Assembly (NCBI GenBank): GCA_027294925.1
Contig: JAPULM010000083.1
Coordinates: forward strand, 1 to 30,319
Length of the DNA stretch: 30,319 nt
Origin: a bacterium
GTDB lineage: Bacteria; Tectomicrobia; Entotheonellia; Entotheonellales; Entotheonellaceae
Reading direction: 5' to 3'
Shown: positions 24,191 to 30,319 of the stretch, in pieces
Numbering within the stretch: the stretch's first letter is position 1
How the letters are laid out: the number at the start of each line of letters is the position of its first letter
Program-made: the position numbers and the translations under genes
The notes under the pieces: generated by a model
Database searches by the model: none
What the model saw: the letters and a program-made list of their open reading frames with translations, nothing else
What the model was told of the DNA's origin: nothing

Positions 24191-25198
24191 TCAATATTCA
24201 GCAAAGATCCGTGCAATCTCCTCCGGTTGGCGGGTGACGGTGAGGGCAAGCGACAGGAGAAGCCGGGCTTTTTGAGGGTTCAGGTTATCGGCGATGAGGA
24301 AGCCGTTCTGCGCCAGGCGGGTGCTTCTGAAGGTTCGGCCGCTACCTGCCCGGGTTGATTGGACCACAACAATGCCGCGTTGGACTGCATCGGCCAGTGG
24401 TTTCAGGTCGCCTGGCCCACAGAAGCCGGGTGCAAAACCCGCCGAGACGATGCCTTGCGCGCCGGCTTTAACGAAGGCGCGCACCGCGGTACCGTCCGCA
24501 CCCGTATAGGCGTAGACAATATCAACCCGCGGTAATACGTCCAACGATGCAATATGAAACTCGGTATCAGGGACGCGGCGGCGTATTGGCTGTCGATAGT
24601 AGGTTACCGCATCGCCGTCTGCATGACCGAGTACGCCGAAGTCCGGCGAGCGAAACGTCTGCAGGCGGTAGGTTGAGGTCTTGGTGACCTCACGTGCGGC
24701 GTGGATTTCATCATTTAGCATCACCAGGACGCCAAGCCCGCGAGAGTTTACGGAGGCCGCCGTGCGCACCGCGTTGACTAGATTCATTCCTGCATCGGTT
24801 GATAGGGCGCTGGCCGGTCGCTGTGAGCCAACGATCACCACCGGCAGATCGATATGCAGGGTGAGATTGAGGAAATAGGCGGTTTCTTCTAGGGTCGCTG
24901 TGCCATGTGTCACCACAATGCCGGCAAGCTCTTCCGTTTCTGCTACCAGGGTTTCAATCCGTGTCACCAGTCCTTTCCACTGCGGAAAGAAGACATTGGG
25001 GCTAGGAATGGCCTCAAAGCGGACTGCAATGATCTCTGCGACCTGATGGACGTCTGGGAAACGGTCGATAATCTCGTCCACGTGCAGCATGGTCTGGTTG
25101 GCCCCATAGTCGAGGATGTCGAGCGGGCCTTTGCCCACCGATGCAATGGTGCCGCCTGTGCCGATGACGGCGACACGCGGCTTTATATCATGGCCCAT
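24191..25198 (-). CDS. Asparaginase-family protein with altered TD motif
   Basis: The 335-residue protein aligns along its length with bacterial L-asparaginases. The first catalytic threonine is present (TGGTIAS, T17), as is the lysine in EVTKTSTYRLQTF (K173, matching K162 of the E. coli type II enzyme). The second motif, normally HGTDTxEET, reads HGTATLEETAYF. The aspartate of the Thr-Asp-Lys relay (D90 in E. coli) is thus replaced by Ala101. That could change the substrate or reduce activity. There is no signal peptide, so it should be cytoplasmic. The start is ATG 25198. The next gene downstream on the same strand is the hydrolase pseudogene. Confidence 0.88.
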   Translation of the reverse strand: MGHDIKPRVAVIGTGGTIASVGKGPLDILDYGANQTMLHVDEIIDRFPDVHQVAEIIAVRFEAIPSPNVFFPQWKGLVTRIETLVAETEELAGIVVTHGTATLEETAYFLNLTLHIDLPVVIVGSQRPASALSTDAGMNLVNAVRTAASVNSRGLGVLVMLNDEIHAAREVTKTSTYRLQTFRSPDFGVLGHADGDAVTYYRQPIRRRVPDTEFHIASLDVLPRVDIVYAYTGADGTAVRAFVKAGAQGIVSAGFAPGFCGPGDLKPLADAVQRGIVVVQSTRAGSGRTFRSTRLAQNGFLIADNLNPQKARLLLSLALTVTRQPEEIARIFAEY

Positions 25199-25792
25199 AG
25201 GCGATTCTTCATCTTTTCACCTCATATCATGGGGCTCATACGCCTTCAGCTTTGTGTTAGTCGTCCGGGCCCCGGTCGAGTAGAGCCTTAGTGCAATGCG
25301 TATTGTCGCACGTCAAGGGCGTCAAGATCAAACGTTATAAACCGTCTGAAAGCGCTACGACTCGAGTGCATTCTTTTTTGCTAGTGAATGGTCTACCAGG
25401 AGGTCCCCCTCTTCTCGTGTCAACCCGATGCTTGTCACGTTGGAACTGAACAATCAACTACGTGACGAGATGCCATGACAACGTATCTTCTGGATGTGAA
25501 TCTCCTACTAGCTCTGTGGATAGGTGATACAAACGGCATTTTAGCCGGTAGCGCCCCCCTGCAAACGCCCTAATCAACGGGAATACTGAAACACGGTTTC
25601 TGCACCATAGATGGAGTCCCATCCGGTGTTTTGCTAATATGAGTAACAGCATTTGGGACGGTAATGTGCTGTGATGTCTTCGATTGGCAAAAGTGGTAAC
25701 ATGATCAGCAACAATCTCCATTGCCACTAACGCACCACAAACCAGACGCTGCTGGCTGCCATCCGGCGGCGGCGTTGGGAAGGAGAGCCACT
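25199..25792. other. 594-nt gap between asparaginase and rhodanese genes
   Basis: Apart from the vapBC-like remnant at 25428-25573 I see no gene or strong signal. A 89-codon minus-strand frame (25458-25727) overlaps that remnant, has no recognisable features and is probably chance. Confidence 0.5.
25428..25573 (+). pseudogene. Truncated vapBC-like toxin-antitoxin remnant
   Basis: A short frame, MLVTLELNNQLRDEMP-stop (25428-25478), overlaps as ATGA the start of a second frame beginning MTTYLLDVNLLLALW at 25475. The second peptide matches the first strand and helix of VapC-type PIN-domain toxins, including the catalytic Asp7 and Asn9. It ends at a stop after 32 residues, whereas PIN toxins have about 130. 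The first frame looks like the end of an antitoxin. Both are truncated, so the module is dead. Confidence 0.5.
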
Positions 25793-26233
25793 ATGGCCAT
25801 CAAAGAGATTACCCCTCAAGAAGCGTATGATTTGCTCGCCAGAGAAGAAGGCGTCCTCTACATCGACGTGCGCACGGAGACCGAATTCTCAGCAGGCCAT
25901 CCTGACGGGGCGGTGAATATCCCAGTTGCCTTGTCCGATCCAGCTCAAGGGATGGCCCTGAACCCAGCGTTTGTTCGGGTGATACAGGTCCATTACCCCA
26001 AGGATACGAAGATCATTGTCGGGTGCCAGGCCGGTCCCCGGTCGGAAACTGCTGCCCGCTTACTTCAAGAAGCAGGCTATCAGGAGATCATCAATATGCG
26101 TGGCGGATTCGGCGGCCTGCGAGACGCATCCGGGCAGGTCATCGCCCCTGGCTGGGCCGGCTTAGGGCTGCCCAGCAGCCAGGCGAATGGGGAAGGCGTT
26201 AGCTATGCATCCCTAGCGGCCAAGACAAGTTAG
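25793..26233 (+). CDS. Rhodanese-like domain protein
   Basis: The 146-residue single-domain sulfurtransferase reads EITPQEAYDLL, then YIDVRTETEFSAGHPDGAVNIP. The active-site loop is GCQAGPRSETAARLL with Cys78, followed by the GYQEIINMRGGFGG motif. The catalytic cysteine is present, so persulfide carriage is possible. The ATG at 25793 has a strong GGAAGGAGAG site; the longer in-frame version adds a non-rhodanese leader. It is cytoplasmic. It precedes the unknown coiled-coil gene and, further on, the cytochrome oxidase operon, all on the same strand, but the gaps of about 100-300 nt leave co-transcription open. Confidence 0.92.
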   Translation: MAIKEITPQEAYDLLAREEGVLYIDVRTETEFSAGHPDGAVNIPVALSDPAQGMALNPAFVRVIQVHYPKDTKIIVGCQAGPRSETAARLLQEAGYQEIINMRGGFGGLRDASGQVIAPGWAGLGLPSSQANGEGVSYASLAAKTS

Positions 26234-26337
26234 CATGGTTATGTAGGTGAGCTGTCGAACGACTAGGGCGGGCCCTTGTCGCCCAAATGAATGGTACGCC
26301 CTGAACGGGATATCGGGAGCAACAGAAGGGGAGAGGC

Positions 26338-26772
26338 ATGGGTGACGAATCGGGTTACGATTTGCCGGCCTTACGGGCGCAGGCTGAGGATATCTTGGGC
26401 CAACTTCAGGCTTTACAACAACAGATCGGTACCTACCTGGAACAGTTGGCGGCAGTGGAGTGGGCAGCCCTAGCCGAGCAAGGTATGCTAGCGGGCGTGC
26501 CGAAATTTCTCATCGAACGCACCATCACCGATGCGCGCCATGTACTGGCCAGCGGTCAGCAGGTTCTGGGCCAGGTGCTCGATCCGGGGCAGGAACCGGT
26601 TGACGATCTGTCAGAGCGCCTGCAGGCCATCATCCGTCTCTACACCGATACGCCTGAGGATATGCGCACGCGCTGTCAGCGTCTGACGGCCTGGCTGGCC
26701 AAGATCGATGCCGCCTTGCAACAAGACGGGCAGCAACCTTTGACCGCCCACATTGCCACACCACAGATCTAA
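26338..26772 (+). CDS. Hypothetical helical protein
   Basis: I do not recognise this 144-residue protein. It starts after a good ribosome binding site (AAGGGGAGAGGC). It appears wholly alpha-helical: residues 10-45 (LRAQAEDILGQLQALQQQIG and onward) look like a coiled coil, and two further amphipathic helices run to about residue 130. There is no signal peptide, membrane segment, cysteine cluster or known motif. Strong codon bias like its neighbours and the clear translation start support a real gene. It lies between the rhodanese gene and the cbb3 oxidase operon. Confidence 0.65.
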   Translation: MGDESGYDLPALRAQAEDILGQLQALQQQIGTYLEQLAAVEWAALAEQGMLAGVPKFLIERTITDARHVLASGQQVLGQVLDPGQEPVDDLSERLQAIIRLYTDTPEDMRTRCQRLTAWLAKIDAALQQDGQQPLTAHIATPQI

Positions 26773-26798
26773 GCACGTGACTGGCGCATTCCTATACC

Positions 26799-26833
26799 AC
26801 ACGCCGTGTATAGCCTCCTGGGAGGGCGTGTTT
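26799..26833 (+). terminator. Possible terminator hairpin after the hypothetical gene
   Basis: ACACGCC (26799-26805) is complementary to GGCGTGT (26825-26831), followed by a short T run (TTT). The loop is long (19 nt), so termination is only plausible. The 300-nt gap to ccoN also holds a longer-loop inverted repeat, CGGGACA (26855-26861) and TGTCCCG (26904-26910), followed by TCTCTTTT, which might be a second one. Confidence 0.4.
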
Positions 26834-27073
26834 CTAGCCCGTTCCTGAAGCAGGCGGGACACCTTCCTTTGAATCAGATCTTGACTACCCCGGTTCTACA
26901 GGATGTCCCGTCTCTTTTCAATTGCGCGCTAGACTCTGTACACAAGCAGCCCAGGTATCGAGCTTGAAAAGTGCGATTGGAATTCTTATCCTCTTCTGTG
27001 GGTCATGTAGATGGCCATTCGCTTTATGGCGTTATGAGCTCCCTGTAAGGCTTGTTTTAGCCGAGGACTGGCA

Positions 27074-28477
27074 ATGGTTTTCCGTCGATCTCCCGATGCT
27101 GAGCTACGCGTATCTCCAGCTGTCAGTCCGATCATTGTCCGTGTTACTTATGCGTATTTGCTTTCCGCCACCTTCTGGCTGCTGGTGGGCACGGCGTTCG
27201 GCCTTATCGCTGCACTAAAACTCAACTGGCCGGATTTTCTAGCTGTCCCATGGCTCTCCTTCGGCCGTATTCGGCCGATCCATACCAACACGTTGTTCTG
27301 GGGCTGGAGTTCCATGGCCCTGGTGGGGCTGGCGTTATTCGTCGTGTCACGGACTTCACGGACGCCATTATGGCGGCCACGATTGTCACTTGTCGCACTT
27401 GCTCTGTGGCATCTCGCCGTACTGCTAGGGGTGGTGACCTTAGCCGCAGGGGTCACCAGAGGACCCCAGGAATACCGTGAGTGGGTGTGGCCGGTGGCGC
27501 TCTTGTTCTGGGCCGGTCTGGTCCTGAATGGCATCAACGTCTATCAGACCATCGCCAGGCGCCGTGTCGATGCCATCTACGTCTCAAACTGGTACATCCT
27601 CGGTGGTTTTGTCTGGACCGGTATTCTCTATACTACGGGCTATCTGGGGTTTTATCAGCAAGGGCTTGGCAACACGATTATTCAAGGTTACTACATGCAC
27701 ACCGGGGTTGGCATGTGGTTTGCCCAGCTTGCTCTGGGCATCACCTATTATGCCCTACCCCGCCAGCTGAACCGGCCGATCTACTCCTATGCCCTGGGAG
27801 TGCTGGGATTCTGGACCAACATGGTGTTTTACACGGTAATTGGCACGCATCACTTCATCTTCAGTCCCGTGCCATGGTGGCTGCAGACCACGGCGATTCT
27901 GTTCAGCGTTGGTATGATGGTGCCGGTGTGGTCCGGGACGGGTAATTTCTTACTGACCTTCCGTGGAGCACCGCGTGCGGTGTCGCGGAGTTATACCCTC
28001 CCCTTCATGCTGACCGGGGTCATCGGATATGCCGCGGCATCCACCCAGGGTACGCTCGAAGCCTTCAAAACTGCGAATATCTACTGGCACTTTACCAACT
28101 TCACGGTTGGCCATTCGCATATTGCTATGTACGGCTTTGTGACGTTTCTGATCTGGGGGGCGGTGTATGGGCTCCTGCCTCGACTAACCGGCAGAGAACC
28201 CCCACTGGTCGGGGTCGGCATCCATTTCTGGTTGGCGCTGGTTGGCATCGTCATTTATGTGTTGTCCATTACCGTGGCGGGTGTGCTGCAGGGATTTGCC
28301 TGGGTGGCAGAACAATCATTCATTGCATCGGTGGCAGCGGCAGCGCCGATGTGGTTATGGCGCACCATTGGCGGTCTACTGATGGCGGGGAGTCATGTGG
28401 TGTTTGCCATTAACCTCTGGGCCATGCGTTGTCGCCCCACTCCGGTTGAGCAGGCCACCGCGGAGGGCGTGGCGTGA
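27074..28477 (+). CDS. ccoN: cbb3-type cytochrome c oxidase subunit I
   Basis: The 467-residue membrane protein has about 12 hydrophobic helices and the haem-copper oxidase ligands. These are H70 (low-spin haem, RPIHTNTLFWGW), H209 (CuB, MHTGVGMWF), H259 and H260 (CuB, GTHHFIFSPVPWW), and H347/H349 in TVGHSHIAMYG (haem b3 and haem b). Tyr253 lies six residues before H259, matching the His-Tyr cross-link tyrosine of cbb3 oxidases (Tyr251/His207 in P. stutzeri). It is the catalytic, oxygen-reducing subunit in the inner membrane. The GTGA overlap with ccoO shows coupling. The ATG at 27074 follows GAGG at 9 nt. Confidence 0.93.
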   Translation: MVFRRSPDAELRVSPAVSPIIVRVTYAYLLSATFWLLVGTAFGLIAALKLNWPDFLAVPWLSFGRIRPIHTNTLFWGWSSMALVGLALFVVSRTSRTPLWRPRLSLVALALWHLAVLLGVVTLAAGVTRGPQEYREWVWPVALLFWAGLVLNGINVYQTIARRRVDAIYVSNWYILGGFVWTGILYTTGYLGFYQQGLGNTIIQGYYMHTGVGMWFAQLALGITYYALPRQLNRPIYSYALGVLGFWTNMVFYTVIGTHHFIFSPVPWWLQTTAILFSVGMMVPVWSGTGNFLLTFRGAPRAVSRSYTLPFMLTGVIGYAAASTQGTLEAFKTANIYWHFTNFTVGHSHIAMYGFVTFLIWGAVYGLLPRLTGREPPLVGVGIHFWLALVGIVIYVLSITVAGVLQGFAWVAEQSFIASVAAAAPMWLWRTIGGLLMAGSHVVFAINLWAMRCRPTPVEQATAEGVA

Positions 28478-29046
28478 ACTTTCACACCGATCATCGGTTG
28501 CTCCTCGCAGCCGCAGGGCTCGGCTATCTGGTGCTCACCCTGATGATCGCTATCGTGCCGGCTTTTCAGATACAGTCGACCCCACCGCTTCCCAACATGT
28601 CTAAACGTACACCAGCAGAAGAACGTGGCCGGGCAATTTATTTGAAGGAGGGCTGTGGCTTTTGTCACACGCAGTTCGTACGCGATTTGCCCATGGACCG
28701 CCCCTACGGCCGGCCTTCTGTTGCCGGCGACTATGCACGCGAGAACCCACCGCTTCTCGGTACTCAGCGAACCGGCCCCGATCTGGCCAACGTCGCCCAG
28801 CGACAGCCAGCCCAGATCTGGCATCTCATTCATCTGTATAATCCGCGCGCGGTTGTCCCCCAGTCTGTGATGCCTGCCTACGCCTGGTATTTCGAAGTGA
28901 AACAGAAGGCCGTGCCAGGTGATGTGACGGTCCCGATTCCCCCGACCTTTGCTCCGCCTGAAGGGCATGTCATCGTTGCACGGAAGGCGGCCCTGGATTT
29001 GGTGAAGTACCTTTTGTCCTTGCGGCAAGCGGAGGTCATCCCATGA
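28474..29046 (+). CDS. ccoO: cbb3-type oxidase subunit II, monohaem cytochrome c
   Basis: The 190-residue protein has an N-terminal membrane anchor (about 8-30). It carries a single haem c site, C61-G-F-C64-H65, in YLKEGCGFCHTQFVRDL, with a likely axial Met133 in VVPQSVMPAYAWYFE. The segment RTGPDLANVA is typical of CcoO. It passes electrons to CcoN from the periplasmic side. The start codon is GTG at 28474, overlapping the ccoN stop by 4 nt (GTGA). The next gene overlaps its stop as ATGA. The length is near the usual 200. Confidence 0.93.
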   Translation: MNFHTDHRLLLAAAGLGYLVLTLMIAIVPAFQIQSTPPLPNMSKRTPAEERGRAIYLKEGCGFCHTQFVRDLPMDRPYGRPSVAGDYARENPPLLGTQRTGPDLANVAQRQPAQIWHLIHLYNPRAVVPQSVMPAYAWYFEVKQKAVPGDVTVPIPPTFAPPEGHVIVARKAALDLVKYLLSLRQAEVIP

Positions 29047-29318
29047 AGCCGGTCTTGCAGCCCCGTCTCTTGGTGGCAGGCAGCCTTGGACTGGGTCTGC
29101 TCACCTGCGGGTTGTCCGTCGACGCCTGTTCCCTCGCGTGTGCGGTCTCATTGGCGTCGGGTCCTCTGTCGCTGCTTGAATATATCATTGTGGTGCCAGT
29201 GGCCGTCGCCGTTATGCTTGTATTTGTGCAAGCTGTGCGTTATACACTTTGGCCTGGCGAACAGACCCTTGATCACATCAAACGTCGGATTTTGAACGAA
29301 GATGAAGAGCCTGTATGA
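29043..29318 (+). CDS. Small membrane protein in the ccoQ position of the oxidase operon
   Basis: The 91-residue protein has two hydrophobic segments, at about 9-26 and 45-66. A charged, probably cytoplasmic tail follows (YTLWPGEQTLDHIKRRILNE). It overlaps ccoO by ATGA and is itself overlapped by the cytochrome c gene, so it is certainly translated as part of the oxidase operon. CcoQ normally sits here, but CcoQ is shorter with one helix, and I do not see clear similarity. It contains three cysteines in the first loop (SVDACSLACAV). A role in oxidase assembly or stability is inferred from position only. Confidence 0.75.
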   Translation: MKPVLQPRLLVAGSLGLGLLTCGLSVDACSLACAVSLASGPLSLLEYIIVVPVAVAVMLVFVQAVRYTLWPGEQTLDHIKRRILNEDEEPV

Positions 29319-30115
29319 AAATCGAAATCTACCTCGATGACGAGTCTGAACCTCGCGCCATCGTCGATCCGCCGGCGCCGTTCGACCTCGATACCTCTGA
29401 CCTTACCGACGGACGGCATGTCCTGCGCCTACGAGCACTTGAGGACGAGGGCCCGGCGGGCGTCCATGAAATCCCCTTCACCGTCCGCAATGGCCCAGGC
29501 ATTGCGGTGGTTGGCATGGCGAAAGATGAAATCGTACAGGGACGTGTACCCATTCTGGTCAACGCGTACGCCAGCCGCGTGGGTGACGTGTTCGAACCGG
29601 ATCGTGCTGAAACTCCTGCTCCCGTGCCAACCTGGGCGTGGGTGTTGTGCCTGTTGGTTGCCGCGTGGGCCATGTGGTATCTTGCCTCGACATACCAGGA
29701 GCACGCAACCAAATTGGCACAGAAAGCGCCTTCTGCGACCCAGCAAGGTACGAAAACGGTGGCGCAGACACCCGAGGGTGAACCGGAGTGGAAAGCCTTG
29801 GGGGCTCAGCTTTTCGGCAATTACTGTTCGTCCTGCCATCAACTTTCCGGCACCGGCGTGCCAGGGGTCTTTCCACCTCTGAAGGGTGATGCCGTTGTCA
29901 CGGCTCAAGATCCTAAAGCGCACATCCGTATCGTTCTCTATGGGCTCAAGGACAAATCCATCGACGGGGTTGCATACGCTTCTCCCATGCCTGCGTTTGG
30001 CAAACAGTTGCGCGATAAGGACGTTGCTGCCGTGGTGAATCACGAACGCAGGAGTTGGGGTAATAACGCCCCGACGGTGACCTGGGAAGATGTCGCCGCA
30101 CAGCGTACGCCTTAG
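29315..30115 (+). CDS. Cytochrome c subunit of the oxidase with Ig-like N-terminal domain
   Basis: The 266-residue protein has three parts. Residues 1-90 form a beta-rich domain with the Ig-like signature 'LTDGRHVLRLRALEDEG' and IVQGRVPILVNAY. One membrane helix lies at about 107-125. A cytochrome c domain follows, with C171-S-S-C174-H175, likely axial Met225 in SPMPAFG, and the ending VNHERRSWGN. It sits where ccoP belongs, but CcoP has two haems and no N-terminal Ig-like domain. The ATGA overlap with the preceding gene indicates coupled translation. The topology puts the Ig-like domain on the cytoplasmic side if the cytochrome is periplasmic (inference). Confidence 0.88.
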   Translation: MKIEIYLDDESEPRAIVDPPAPFDLDTSDLTDGRHVLRLRALEDEGPAGVHEIPFTVRNGPGIAVVGMAKDEIVQGRVPILVNAYASRVGDVFEPDRAETPAPVPTWAWVLCLLVAAWAMWYLASTYQEHATKLAQKAPSATQQGTKTVAQTPEGEPEWKALGAQLFGNYCSSCHQLSGTGVPGVFPPLKGDAVVTAQDPKAHIRIVLYGLKDKSIDGVAYASPMPAFGKQLRDKDVAAVVNHERRSWGNNAPTVTWEDVAAQRTP

Positions 30116-30159
30116 GGGTGTTCACCTTCTAAACAGACCTTGCAGAGCTTATGATGGCT

Positions 30160-30319
30160 CTAGAGGTGGAAGAAAAGCAGCTCTTCTTTCAGGTCTTCAA
30201 TGTACTGATCATCGAGGTTGAATTGACGCTTTAGCGCCCGATCGCACCGTGAGCTTGCTACTGGTGAGCATAGACTGGAAGCTGTTGTGGTACCATTTTA
30301 AGAGATGTAGGCGTATCCC
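30160..30319 (-). pseudogene. Remnant of an adenylate-cyclase-type N-terminal module
   Basis: On the minus strand a frame reads RALKRQFNLDDQYIEDLK and stops at TAG (30160-30162). This resembles the small helical module that precedes the cyclase domain in many TPR/AAA adenylate-cyclase-like proteins. It ends prematurely, and the residues before it do not fit the family, so it looks decayed or frameshifted. The window edge prevents a full view. The 204 nt after the oxidase operon hold nothing else recognisable. Confidence 0.3.

Noticed and set aside
25458..25727. Minus-strand 89-codon ORF
   Set aside because: It overlaps the VapC-like remnant, has no family features and no convincing ribosome binding site.
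26869..26882. Possible FNR-type box (TTGAATCAGATCTT) upstream of ccoN
   Set aside because: The left half is 4 of 5 and the right half 3 of 5 against TTGAT-N4-ATCAA, and it is about 200 nt from the ccoN start. This is too weak to call.

Overview
The window reads as chromosomal DNA of a Gram-negative bacterium. It carries an Mla-type outer-membrane lipid transport operon, a TPR lipoprotein and a cbb3-type cytochrome oxidase operon. The gene content is mostly catabolic or accessory enzymes: amidase, amidohydrolase, class III CoA-transferases, asparaginase, two split-barrel flavin/F420-type proteins and a RidA fusion. A selenoprotein candidate of the UGSC family, seen earlier mainly in marine metagenomes, fits an environmental or symbiotic lineage such as Tectomicrobia/Entotheonella-like or proteobacterial relatives. 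That placement is inference only. No rRNA, tRNA, CRISPR array, prophage or intact insertion sequence was recognised.

Layout. 1-1549 (minus): a split-barrel flavin protein, a DUF1152 protein and the start of an ABC-class ATPase, in one tight group. 1790-3961 (plus): a haem-oxygenase-fold (TenA/PqqC-like) protein with a diiron-type ligand set, coupled to an amidase. A 14-residue stub resembling an antitoxin N-terminus follows and runs straight into the 3' end of a convergent amidohydrolase (4002-5159). 5410-6949: a protein made of three RidA domains, tail-to-tail with a carboxymuconolactone-decarboxylase-like gene. 7175-9193: an orphan double-ATPase peptide-type ABC protein. 9246-14509 (minus): one operon reading DUF1571 protein, RsbW-like kinase, STAS protein, MlaE, MlaF, MlaD, TPR lipoprotein. 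14574-14921: an alkyltransferase-like DNA repair protein.

15028-18928 (plus): two adjacent class III CoA-transferases and a PmbA/TldE-like protein, almost without gaps. 18954-21157 (minus): an F420/FMN split-barrel protein and a gene that conventional gene calling would break in two at an in-frame TGA. The reading frame continues without interruption through that TGA as U-G-A-C, so the gene is best read as one 576-residue selenoprotein. 21158-22235: AT-rich DNA with an orphan PilZ-like protein, a direct repeat and an interleaved pair of inverted repeats. 22236-25198 (minus): TatD hydrolase, a decayed CocE/NonD hydrolase gene (one frameshift and a large internal deletion) and an asparaginase-family protein lacking the usual TD-motif aspartate. 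25199-25792: non-coding apart from a truncated vapBC-like remnant.

25793-30115 (plus): a rhodanese-like protein, an unknown coiled-coil protein, then an overlapping cbb3-type oxidase operon (ccoN, ccoO, a 91-residue membrane protein, and a single-haem cytochrome c with an Ig-like N-terminal domain). The right edge holds a minus-strand remnant resembling the N-terminal module of adenylate-cyclase-type proteins.

The most notable items are the selenoprotein, the RsbW/STAS partner-switch pair built into the Mla operon, the triple RidA protein with no catalytic arginine in any domain, and the unusual cytochrome c subunit of the oxidase.
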